From: Gammaproteobacteria bacterium
Lineage (GTDB): Bacteria > Pseudomonadota > Gammaproteobacteria > Thiohalomonadales > Thiohalomonadaceae
DNA: 8,074 nucleotides
NCBI GenBank assembly: GCA_015232955.1
Contig: JADFYS010000084.1
Location: 1-8,074 of the forward strand
Reading direction: 5' to 3'
Made by a program: the position numbers and the translations under genes. This document shows positions 1 through 6,604 of this stretch, piece by piece (position 1 is the first letter of the stretch; each line of letters starts with the position of its first letter). A model generated the notes under the pieces. It did not search any database. It saw nothing but the letters and a program-made list of their open reading frames with translations, and was not told where the DNA came from.

Positions 1-77
1 AATCAGTGTTCACGTTCGCCTGTAATAGGTGTTCACGATGAATCAGAATGGGTGTTCACGATCACCCAGAATACGCA
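1..77 (-). mobile_element. Terminus of an IS21-family insertion sequence (partial, runs off the left edge)
   Basis: Read on the minus strand, the element begins TGCGT at 77-73. Three consecutive 23-bp imperfect repeats follow at 72-50, 49-27 and 26-4, each starting ATT and carrying an (A/T)CGTGAACAC core, and a fourth begins at the window edge. A TG end and several internal copies of a terminal transposase-binding repeat are established traits of IS21-family elements (istA/istB). No transposase gene is in view, so the family call rests on the terminus alone. The hsdM reading frame crosses the boundary and ends inside the element at 43, so the element interrupted hsdM. The far end and the target duplication lie outside the window. 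Confidence 0.72.
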
Positions 78-813
78 ACGCCTTTTTGTTGGCTTCACGG
101 TTCACCCACCACTGCTTCAGTGACTCAAACTCACCCAACTGAATCGGCTTGGTTTTGGAGTAGGCTTTGTAGCTTTCAGGCAGTTGATGCTCCCAATACC
201 AAATCGATTGAGTCGGCTCGCCCTTGGTGAAAAAGAGCAGATTGGTCGCTACCGAAGCGTAGGGTTGAAACACCGAGTTGGGCAGACGGATAATGGTGTG
301 CAGGTTGCAATCATCGAGTAGCTTTTGGCGGATACGCTGTTTCACCCCATCACCGGTTAGGGAACCATCGGGCAGCACAATCGCTGCTCTGCCACCGTTT
401 TTAAGCAGGTGGATCATTAAAATCAGAAACAGATCGGCAGACTCTTTGGTGCGGTAGCTCTGTGGAAAGTTGTTTTCGTTGTTATTAGAGACCACACCGC
501 CAAAGGGAGGATTGGCGAGGATAATATCGACCCGATCCGCATGGCTATATTCGGTCAGAGGCCGTTCCAGTGAGTCGCTGTAGTGGATATTGGGGGTGGT
601 GATGTCGTGCAGGATCAGGTTGGTATTGGCGAGCATATAGGGCAGCGGTTTGTACTCCCAGCCGCGTACCTGGTCACCGATGGCTTCGTGCTGTTCGCCA
701 GAGGTGGTGCTCTGCTTGAGGTGTTCAATCGCAGCAGTAAGAAAGCCACCCGTACCGGTGTCCTGACGCATGATGTTACGGGCTGATTTGACAATGCTGC
801 TGATGTTGCTCAT
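43..813 (-). pseudogene. hsdM: Type I restriction-modification DNA methyltransferase subunit HsdM, internally deleted and 3'-truncated
   Basis: This is the remnant of an N6-adenine methyltransferase subunit, which in type I systems pairs with HsdS to methylate the recognition site. The family is usually about 480-530 residues; only 256 codons remain. Residues 1-18 match the usual HsdM N-terminus (MSNISSIVKSARNIMRQD). The frame then jumps directly to TGTGGFLTAAIEHL, the second half of SAM-binding motif I. Most of the N-terminal helical domain and the first half of motif I are therefore missing. The catalytic NPPF motif (residues 101-104) is present. Native sequence ends near residue 245, and the last 11 residues (LRILGDREHPF) are encoded by the inserted IS21-type terminus. 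The gene starts 21 bases after the hsdR stop, with AAGGAG upstream of the ATG, so it was co-transcribed with hsdR. No hsdS is visible. Methylase activity is very unlikely. Confidence 0.88.
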
Positions 814-834
814 GCGTGATGGTCGCTCCTTGGG

Positions 835-3225
835 TTAGGCGCTTTGGTAAATCTGCTGCTCAAGCGTGGCAACAGCGTTGAGGTAGTTCTGTTTGCCGCC
901 AAAGGCGCGGATAATTTCGGTCGGGGTGCCGATCTGGTTAAAGGGGTTTATTTTGAGAATTTTAATATCTTCGATATTCTCAATCCCTTCATTGGCGTAT
1001 TTATCAAGCAGGGCATCAATCACCGCTCTGGCCTGTTCACCATATTGGCTGAAGGCATCGCGCTTTTTCACCCGGTTTGCCCGTTCGGCACGGGTTAAGG
1101 GTGGTTGGTCAAAGGCGGTGTGGCAGATGAGATCAAACAGATCCATCTCTTTGCCAATCGCCTCTTTCAGATTCTCCAGCACAATGCCCTGTTCGGTCAG
1201 TTCATCAATAATCGCCTGTTTTTTATCGCTGCCGTTCCTGCGGTTGAGGAAATCATCGAGTGATTGGTACTGCTCGCGCACCTTTTGGCGGGTGTAGCCT
1301 TTTAGGCTGCCGGTAATCAGTTTACCGTTGCCATCGAGGTATTGAATCCGCTCATTCAGCACGGCTACATTAACGCCATTGACATAGTATTTGGCACGGG
1401 GTTCGCTGATGATTTCGCCACCACCGATAATCGTTGGATCATCGGTTACCGGCGGATCGAAAGTGATCTCTTCGCCCTCTTCATCGGTAATGGGTATGTC
1501 GTTCTCTTCTTCGCTGGCTGGATCGTCAAACTCCTCTTCCTGTGTGATCTCTTTCACCCGTACCGGCTCACCATCAAAATCGGGATCGGCAAACAGATCG
1601 GTGACATTACGAAAGTCGAGAATGGTAAAAAATCTCTTGCCAAAGGCTTCGTTAATGCGGGTTCCCCAGCCAATAATCTGCTTGAATTCGGTCATGGAGC
1701 CGATATTGCTATCGAGCACAATGAGCTTGCAGGTTTGGGCATCGACACCGGTGGTCATCAGTTTGGAGGTGGTGGCAATGACCGGGTAGCGCTCTTCGGG
1801 GTTGATGAAGTTATCCAGCTCCCGCTTGCCCTCGTCATTATCGCCGGTAATTTGCATCACATATTTGGCGTTCTGCTGCACCAAATCACTGTTGGCGTTC
1901 GCCAGTGCCGAGCGCATCCGTTCAGCATGGTCGATATCGACACAAAAGACGATGGTTTTGGCAAAGCGGTCGGTTTTTTTGAGAAATTCCGTAATTTTGT
2001 TGGCGACGACCTGTGTGCGCTCATCAATGACCAAGTTTTTGTCGTAGTCTTTGCGGTTATAGAGCCGATCTTCCACCAGTTGGCCGCTCTTATCGGTCTT
2101 GCCCGTTTCGGGTCGCCATCCTTCCAGATCGACATCCAGCCCCACCCGCACCACTTTGTAGGGGGCAAGAAAACCATCGGCAATCCCCTGTTTCAGGGAG
2201 TAGGTATAGATGGGGTCGCCAAAATATTCGCTGCTGGAGATGGTTTCGGTCTCTTTGGGGGTGGCGGTCAGGCCGATATGGGTGGCGTTTTGAAAGTAGT
2301 CGAGAATCGCCCGCCAGGCACTATCTTCCGAGGCACTGCCACGATGACACTCGTCAATAATAATCAGGTCAAAAAAGTCGGGACTGAACTGGCGGTAGGC
2401 ATCCTTATCTTCATCGTAGTCGGTGATCCCCTGATAGATCGCCAGATAGATTTCATACGATTTATCGATCTCTTTTTTACGAATGACCGTCATTTTGTCC
2501 TTAAAGTGACGGAAATCACCGCGCTTGGTCTGGTCAATCAGAGCATTGCGATCTGCCAGAAACAGAATCCGCTTTTTGGCGCGAGCTTTCCAGAGGCGGT
2601 GGACAATTTGAAAGGCGGTATAGGTTTTGCCGGTGCCGGTGGCCATGGTTAGTAAGATGCGTTGCTGCCCCTTGGCGATGGCTTCCACAGTGCGATTGAT
2701 GGCAATTTGCTGGTAGTAACGGGGGTTACGGCCACTGCCATCGAAGAAGTAGTCCTGGGCGCTGATGCGTTCGGCTTCTTCGGTTTCAAGTCCTTTATAC
2801 CGTTTGTAACGCTGCCATAGCTCTTCCGGGGTGGGGAATTGATTTAAGGGAATCTCGCACTCGATTTGACCGTGACTGGCGGTGCGATCATGTTCCTGAA
2901 AGGCATCACCGTTGCTGCTGAATACGGTCGGAATATCGAGAATGGTAGCGTAGTCGAGTCCCTGTTGTATGCCCGCCTTAACTGAGTGGTTATTATCTTT
3001 GGCTTCAATAACCGCTACGGGAATATTGGGCTTGTAGTAGAGGATATAGTCGGCACGCTTGCGCTTGCCGCGCACCGAGAGATTGCCCTTCACGAAAATA
3101 CGGCCATCGGTGAAGCTCACCTCTTCGCGTACCTGTCTGGCAATATCCCATCCAGCCTGCACTAAGGCGGGAGTGATAAATTGGGTACAGATGTCGCGCT
3201 CGGAGAGCTGTAGCTTGCTTGTCAT
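835..3225 (-). CDS. hsdR: Type I restriction enzyme R subunit HsdR (type IB / EcoEI-like), probably impaired
   Basis: This is the 796-residue motor and nuclease subunit of a type I restriction enzyme, which translocates and cuts unmethylated DNA when bound to an M2S core. The N-terminal nuclease shows D59, E74 and K76 (RADY, then AVIEAK). The SF2 helicase motor shows Walker A MATGTGKT (194-201), DECH (291-294), motif III GLTATP (318-323) and motif V TTSKLMTTGVD (485-495). Motif VI reads QIIGWGTRI (516-524), where the family norm is QIIGRGTR. The first arginine is Trp520 (TGG at 1666-1668), which should damage ATP hydrolysis. An acidic linker around 565-600 precedes an EcoEI-type C-terminal domain. 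The length is normal and the frame is open. A purine-rich AGGAGAGGG lies about 10 bases before the ATG. It reads into hsdM. With hsdM broken and no hsdS in view it has no partner here. Confidence 0.93.
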   Translation of the reverse strand: MTSKLQLSERDICTQFITPALVQAGWDIARQVREEVSFTDGRIFVKGNLSVRGKRKRADYILYYKPNIPVAVIEAKDNNHSVKAGIQQGLDYATILDIPTVFSSNGDAFQEHDRTASHGQIECEIPLNQFPTPEELWQRYKRYKGLETEEAERISAQDYFFDGSGRNPRYYQQIAINRTVEAIAKGQQRILLTMATGTGKTYTAFQIVHRLWKARAKKRILFLADRNALIDQTKRGDFRHFKDKMTVIRKKEIDKSYEIYLAIYQGITDYDEDKDAYRQFSPDFFDLIIIDECHRGSASEDSAWRAILDYFQNATHIGLTATPKETETISSSEYFGDPIYTYSLKQGIADGFLAPYKVVRVGLDVDLEGWRPETGKTDKSGQLVEDRLYNRKDYDKNLVIDERTQVVANKITEFLKKTDRFAKTIVFCVDIDHAERMRSALANANSDLVQQNAKYVMQITGDNDEGKRELDNFINPEERYPVIATTSKLMTTGVDAQTCKLIVLDSNIGSMTEFKQIIGWGTRINEAFGKRFFTILDFRNVTDLFADPDFDGEPVRVKEITQEEEFDDPASEEENDIPITDEEGEEITFDPPVTDDPTIIGGGEIISEPRAKYYVNGVNVAVLNERIQYLDGNGKLITGSLKGYTRQKVREQYQSLDDFLNRRNGSDKKQAIIDELTEQGIVLENLKEAIGKEMDLFDLICHTAFDQPPLTRAERANRVKKRDAFSQYGEQARAVIDALLDKYANEGIENIEDIKILKINPFNQIGTPTEIIRAFGGKQNYLNAVATLEQQIYQSA

Positions 3226-3265
3226 TATGTAGTCGCCCTCTCCTGCTTATTGATTGGTCGCAAAT
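3226..3265 (-). promoter_or_regulatory. hsdR leader with Shine-Dalgarno sequence
   Basis: Only about 40 bases separate the end of the ancestral resolvase frame (stop at 3266-3268) from the hsdR ATG. The leader carries AGGAGAGGG about 10 bases before the ATG, which supports that start. I found no convincing -35/-10 pair here. hsdR may have been read from the resolvase promoter or from a promoter inside the resolvase tail. Confidence 0.5.
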
Positions 3266-3465
3266 TCATCCCCGCGACTGTTGACTCAAGCAAGGATTTA
3301 AGGGGGGGTAACCTTCCCTTTCCAGAGAAGCATTCAGAGTCACTCTGAAAACAGAAAAATGTTCAGCTACTTCGGTTTTAGTTATGTCAGGATTTTGCAA
3401 CATTGCTGCGGCCTTCTTAATATCGCCCTAGCTCATCTTCTGTTTGCGTCCCCCCTTACGCCCTC
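3266..3465 (-). pseudogene. Detached C-terminal helix-turn-helix segment of the serine resolvase
   Basis: This segment is in frame with the resolvase once the miniature element and one target copy are removed. It continues GRKGGRKQKMS, meets a TAG stop at 3428-3430 (codon 145 of the ancestral gene), then stays open for 53 codons to a TGA at 3266-3268. The sequence after the TAG (GDIKKAAAMLQNPDITKTEV, followed by AEHFSVFRVTL) is a recognisable resolvase C-terminal DNA-binding helix-turn-helix. The TAG sits where CAG (Gln) would fit. Two independent lesions, the insertion and the amber codon, therefore separate the catalytic domain from its DNA-binding domain. Confidence 0.8.
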
Positions 3466-3557
3466 GTAACCGTTCAGACCCCCCTGCTTTTTTAACCCTC
3501 ACCCCTACCCTCTCCCGCTGGGAGAGGGAGATCAGGTGATGGGGTCTGAACGGTTAC
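3466..3557. mobile_element. 92-bp miniature inverted-repeat element, copy 1 (IS66-type ends)
   Basis: The ends are perfect 17-bp terminal inverted repeats, GTAACCGTTCAGACCCC and its complement. An inner perfect hairpin, CCCTCTCCC-GCT-GGGAGAGGG, lies in the second half. The 8-bp target duplication ACGCCCTC is at 3458-3465 and 3558-3565. GTAA ends and 8-bp duplications are established traits of the IS66 family, so an IS66-type transposase acting in trans is the likely mover. It carries no gene. It lies inside the resolvase gene and supplies that frame's new 3' end. Confidence 0.93.
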
Positions 3558-3962
3558 ACGCCCTCTGGCTCTGGCAGCGACTAATCCTGCCTTGGTACGA
3601 TCCACAATTAAGTTGCGCTCAAACTCAGCCAATGCACCAAATAAATGAAAAATAAGCCGTCCTCCGGCACTGCTGGTATCAATGGATTCAGTTAAGGACT
3701 TGAAACCAATCTCCTTTTCCTCCAAACCTTGAATGATTTCAACCAAATCCTTTAATGAACGACCAAGCCTATCCAGCCGCCAAACAACCAGAGTATCTCC
3801 TGTGCGTAGCATACGCAGACAGGCGTCTAATTCCGATCGCGATCGGATTTTACCGGACATCTCTTCCTGAAAGATTTCCTCGCAGCCTGCTTCCTCCAGT
3901 GCGTCTATCTGGAGGTCAGGATTTTGGTCGTGGGTGGAAACTCTGGCGGAACCAATTAGCAA
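3492..3962 (-). CDS. Serine resolvase/invertase, catalytic domain with element-derived tail (disrupted)
   Basis: This is a small serine recombinase of the Tn3 resolvase/DNA invertase type, which breaks and rejoins DNA through a serine-DNA linkage. Visible features are the catalytic Ser9 in ARVST (6-10), Arg7, the WRLDRLGRS motif (61-69), the E-helix AEFERNLI (112-119) and DRTKAGL. The start is TTG at 3960-3962 with GGAG about nine bases upstream. Native sequence ends at ARARGR (residue 135). The last 20 or so residues, rich in proline and glycine, are encoded by the inserted 92-bp element, which provides a TAA at 3492-3494. The normal C-terminal helix-turn-helix is lost, so specific site binding is not expected. 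Residue 5 is Ser, where most relatives have Tyr (GYARVST). It lies between the helicase operon and hsdR and may have belonged to a transposon once present here. Confidence 0.88.
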   Translation of the reverse strand: MLIGSARVSTHDQNPDLQIDALEEAGCEEIFQEEMSGKIRSRSELDACLRMLRTGDTLVVWRLDRLGRSLKDLVEIIQGLEEKEIGFKSLTESIDTSSAGGRLIFHLFGALAEFERNLIVDRTKAGLVAARARGRVTVQTPSPDLPLPAGEGRGEG

Positions 3963-3974
3963 ATTAAAGGCTCC

Positions 3975-3992
3975 TTATCTTTACACAGATAA
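3975..3992. repeat. Small dyad TTATCT-N6-AGATAA just upstream of the resolvase start
   Basis: Perfect 6-bp arms are separated by six bases, at 3975-3980 and 3987-3992, ending about a dozen bases upstream of the resolvase TTG. It could be an operator or a recombinase half-site pair. The small size and AT-rich arms mean chance is possible. Confidence 0.3.
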
Positions 3993-4064
3993 CTTTACGG
4001 GAATTCTTAAGGCTGAACAAGGTATTTAAGGGAAGAACCGAGGCTAGCGGAGACATGTAAAGAA

Positions 4065-4115
4065 AACGGTCGTTTTTTATACAACCAAATCATCAGACGA
4101 AGCTCACCGACCGTT
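4065..4115. repeat. 8-bp inverted repeat AACGGTCG...CGACCGTT after the helicase stop
   Basis: AACGGTCG at 4065-4072 is the exact complement of CGACCGTT at 4108-4115, with a 35-base loop. On the minus strand the second arm is followed by TTCTTT. Overlapping the first arm is a near-palindrome, AAAACG-GT-CGTTTT (4063-4076). It begins six bases after the helicase stop, so a weak operon terminator or a recombinase site are both possible. The long loop argues against an efficient intrinsic terminator. Confidence 0.35.
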
Positions 4116-4120
4116 AGGAA

Positions 4121-4691
4121 TCAGTTGTTCTCGCCCAGACTTGGAAGGTTGAGCTCCTGGCGAATCAGCGAACCAAGAGAAGTTTTCCTGCGTTCAACTT
4201 GCCCCGTAGAGACCACGGCCTTAACTAAGGCGTTGCGGGGAGCCATCACGATCAGGCGATTTGTTGGACATGTGACCCCGGTGTACACGAGACTGCGGTC
4301 CACGAATGAGCTGTTGCCGGGTGGCATTACAAAAATCACCTCATCCCATTGAGAGCCCTGACTCTTGTGAACGGTGACTGCGTAAGCCAAGTCAAGTTTG
4401 TCCAAGAGCGGAAGCGTAATTGGCATGTAACCGTTCAGACCCCATCACCTGATCTCCCTCTCCCAGCGGGAGAGGGTAGGGGTGAGGGTTAAAAAAGCAG
4501 GGGGGTCTGAACGGTTACATTGGCATCACCCCCGAATCCATGCGAACCATGCCAACTGAGCCATCAGGCTCGGCTTCCGAAAATACCTCGACGATTACGC
4601 CAAGGTCACCGTTTCGCACGCCGAGCTTGTAGTCATTTCGGATCACCATCACCGGATCACCCAAGAAAAGCTTATGACCATTCGAATTCCG
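4121..4691 (-). pseudogene. 3' remnant of the RecD-like helicase, split by a stop codon and a miniature element
   Basis: This is the C-terminal part of the RecD-like helicase encoded upstream. After the TGA at 4692-4694 the same frame stays open for 55 codons, including FLGDPVMVIRNDYKLGVRNG. It reaches the 92-bp element at 4518. Beyond it, from 4426, a 101-codon frame resumes at MPITLPLLDKLD. This holds the helicase motif AVTVHKSQGSQWDEVIF and the motif VI region LVYTGVTCPTNRL. Relatives have VTRA or a similar VTR at that spot; here the arginine is Cys (TGT at 4268-4270). Removing the element plus one target copy joins the two parts in frame and gives a 748-residue ancestral protein. The ATG at 4424-4426 has no visible ribosome-binding site, so separate translation of the tail is doubtful. 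Confidence 0.85.
4427..4518. mobile_element. 92-bp miniature inverted-repeat element, copy 2 (inverted relative to copies 1 and 3)
   Basis: This is the exact reverse complement of copies 1 and 3 over all 92 bases. Its own 8-bp target duplication, ATTGGCAT, is at 4419-4426 and 4519-4526. It lies in the helicase coding region between the nucleic-acid-contact segment and the VHKSQG motif. The 92 bases plus 8 duplicated bases shift the frame by one. Confidence 0.93.
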
Positions 4692-6467
4692 TCACTGGAT
4701 CCTTGCCGAACCGCACTCTGGCCAAATGAGCGCAGGCCGGTCATGGCCAACCTTGGCTTGAAAACTGGCGTTCAGCTCATCGACACCAAACTCTCCATCT
4801 CGCACTGGTGTGAGGACAATCGACATTTCCGCGCCTCCACCTCCTTGCCAATAATTGAACAGCCTCTCCTGATCCGGGCGCCCATCGAAATGGCAATCTC
4901 CATCCTTCGCTTTCAAATAGGGAACAGTGGCCGCCCAATCAATCCGCCCATGCCGAATCGAGGTGGCAAACTTTAAGATACCTGACGCTTCGCCTTGCCT
5001 TCTTACTTGGCTAAGTGTTGATACCGAAACCGGAGTGCTTGGCTTGATAAGAGAATGAAAAACAAGTCCAGGCCCCACCGGCGGCAGTTGCTGCGAATCC
5101 CCGACGAAGAGGATTCTTGCCGCCTTTGGCAGTACCGCGAACAACTTGAACATGCTCAGCAAGTCCACCATTGATGCTTCGTCAATGACCAGGAGTAAGT
5201 GCTCAGGTAATCTTGGCTTGCCCTCACCAAGGTGGTCACCGACAAGCCGAGCAATTGTCGATGCCTCTCGACCAGTGCTTTCATTCATTCGACGCGCCGC
5301 CCTGCCAGACAGTGCAACTTGATAGACCGCCATTCCGGGCGCGAGCTTCTCGTAGACATGCAGAATCCATCGGAGGATTGTTGTTTTACCTGTCCCAGCT
5401 CCGCCCGTGATGCACGCAACAGCCGATAAGACGGACTGGACGACAACCAATCTTTGCTCGTCATACAGAGAGAAAGGGAGCTCAGCCTCAAGGTCGTTGA
5501 TAAGCGACTGAACGCGATTTTCAGTCAGCCCCACTTCCCAACTTGCCAGAAGTGCACCATCGCCAGGCTTTCTCCGTATGGCTTCTGCCATTGACTGGGC
5601 TACTTCCTTTTCTATCGATGCCGCACCATAGGTCGCGAATCCAAAGTTTCCCACCGCAACCAAGCCACCCTGACGAACGGCAACCTCAGGAGCATCATCA
5701 GGTACATTTTCGCCAATCAAACTTCGGAGCCCATCCATCAGTTCGGCCCTTTCCACTCCGATAGAACCACTCCGGCTACTGACACACCATGCGACATGTG
5801 CAGCAATAGCTCCTAATGCATCGGTGCTTGTCGGCTCGACGCCTTTGGAGCGTGCTATCTTCGACACCTCCTCGAACTGCACTCCGAACGACAGGAGCAA
5901 AAATGGATTCGCCTCAAGGACATCAATGGCCTTCTCCCCAAACAACCGGATCAGCCTCTTTCCGAGAGCATGTGGAAAGCCGCTGGACTGGAGCCATTCG
6001 ATGGCATCCATTAATGCCGTACCGGGCCAGTTTTCGATAAGACGAATCGCCCTAGCTTCGTTGACGCCTTCGATTTTGCAAAGCGCATTAACATCTTTGC
6101 CCTGTAAAAGCTGATCTACATCTTCAGTTCGAGCAATTCGGCTGGCGATCACTGGCCCAATGCCTTTTATGTTCGACTGAATCCAGAATGCCAGCACATC
6201 TCGCGAGAGCCGTCGATAGGTCGCTTTCTTGGCAATCAAAAGGTCTTCAGTTACGAGAAAACCTTTGGCCGTACGATGTTGAATCTGAGTCGTGATCCCA
6301 CTTACCACCCAGACGGTTCCAACCTCCACTTCGTCCAATGTTGACTGGGGAAATGAAACAGCCAAGCCCCGCTTACGAGCCAAAACCGATCCATCACCCC
6401 CAATTGGCAAGACGCTATACAACGCGCCGACACGATGAGCTTTGACCTGAACAGTGATCAATCCCAT
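4692..6467 (-). CDS. RecD-like (RecD2-type) SF1 DNA helicase, prematurely terminated at 591 residues
   Basis: This is a predicted ATP-dependent 5'-to-3' SF1B DNA helicase by family. Residues 1-80 fit the N-terminal domain. Two helix-hairpin-helix-like segments follow (KGIGPVIASRI at 101-111; IEGVNEARAIRLIENW at 132-147), as in RecD2. The motor shows Walker A TGGAGTGKTT (354-363), Walker B VIDEASMVD (427-435) and motif III FVGDSQQLPPVGPG (454-467). Translation stops at a TGA (4692-4694) before motifs V and VI, which remain in the same frame downstream, so the product should lack helicase activity. The ATG at 6465-6467 overlaps the ancestral stop of gene C (6458-6460), marking it as the last gene of the A-B-C-helicase operon. 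It is not a core recD: no recB or recC is nearby. Mobile-element housekeeping or defence is possible but not shown. Confidence 0.88.
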   Translation of the reverse strand: MGLITVQVKAHRVGALYSVLPIGGDGSVLARKRGLAVSFPQSTLDEVEVGTVWVVSGITTQIQHRTAKGFLVTEDLLIAKKATYRRLSRDVLAFWIQSNIKGIGPVIASRIARTEDVDQLLQGKDVNALCKIEGVNEARAIRLIENWPGTALMDAIEWLQSSGFPHALGKRLIRLFGEKAIDVLEANPFLLLSFGVQFEEVSKIARSKGVEPTSTDALGAIAAHVAWCVSSRSGSIGVERAELMDGLRSLIGENVPDDAPEVAVRQGGLVAVGNFGFATYGAASIEKEVAQSMAEAIRRKPGDGALLASWEVGLTENRVQSLINDLEAELPFSLYDEQRLVVVQSVLSAVACITGGAGTGKTTILRWILHVYEKLAPGMAVYQVALSGRAARRMNESTGREASTIARLVGDHLGEGKPRLPEHLLLVIDEASMVDLLSMFKLFAVLPKAARILFVGDSQQLPPVGPGLVFHSLIKPSTPVSVSTLSQVRRQGEASGILKFATSIRHGRIDWAATVPYLKAKDGDCHFDGRPDQERLFNYWQGGGGAEMSIVLTPVRDGEFGVDELNASFQAKVGHDRPALIWPECGSARIQ

Positions 6468-6512
6468 CTGTTCACCAGACCGAAGTGATGCTGCAGTTCG
6501 CCCTCTCTGGCC

Positions 6513-6604
6513 GTAACCGTTCAGACCCCCCTGCTTTTTTAACCCTCACCCCTACCCTCTCCCGCTGGGAGAGGGAGATCAGGTGATGGGGTCTGAACGG
6601 TTAC
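6513..6604. mobile_element. 92-bp miniature inverted-repeat element, copy 3
   Basis: It is identical to copy 1 over 92 bases and in the same orientation. The 8-bp target duplication CTCTGGCC is at 6505-6512 and 6605-6612. It lies in the 3' end of gene C, 45 bases before the helicase ATG. It gives gene C a new stop (TGA at 6579-6581) and places the hairpin element between gene C and the helicase, which breaks their former stop/start overlap. Confidence 0.93.

Larger units (their letters stand above)
3963..4120 (-). promoter_or_regulatory. 158-base spacer between helicase operon and resolvase
   Basis: The spacer carries no gene. It holds two inverted repeats (listed separately) and is AT-rich in places, and it must carry the resolvase promoter if that gene had its own. 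The best minus-strand candidate I see is TTGTTC, 17 bases, TAAAGT, which is weak. In Tn3-type systems the res site lies just upstream of the resolvase gene, so this is also where a res site would be expected. I cannot identify subsites with confidence. Confidence 0.35.

Noticed and set aside
1..77. The three regular 23-bp repeats as a CRISPR or iteron array
   Set aside because: The units are contiguous without spacers, diverge from each other, end at a TG boundary and interrupt hsdM. This fits an insertion-sequence terminus better.
1342..2652. A 436-codon plus-strand open frame opposite hsdR
   Set aside because: It lies entirely antisense to a full-length HsdR with all its motifs. The translation is glycine/isoleucine/phenylalanine-rich with no domain, typical of a shadow frame of a conserved gene.
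835..3225. The restriction genes as a working or novel defence system
   Set aside because: HsdR and HsdM are ordinary type IB family members, hsdM is deleted and truncated, no hsdS is visible and the HsdR motif VI is altered.
3515..3535. The CCCTCTCCC-GCT-GGGAGAGGG hairpin as a transcription terminator
   Set aside because: In neither orientation is the hairpin followed by a T run; the T6/A6 tract lies on the wrong side. It is an internal part of the mobile element.
4121..4426. The 101-codon tail as an independent small gene
   Set aside because: It begins at an ATG formed by the target duplication, has no ribosome-binding site, and joins the helicase in frame when the element is removed.
4692..4694. 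TGA read as selenocysteine in the helicase
   Set aside because: No selenocysteine is known in this helicase family, the flanking residues are not a redox motif, and other lesions in the same gene point to decay.
3466..6604. The three elements as ends of one composite transposon
   Set aside because: Each copy has its own different 8-bp duplication on both sides, which shows separate single insertions rather than joint movement of the interval.
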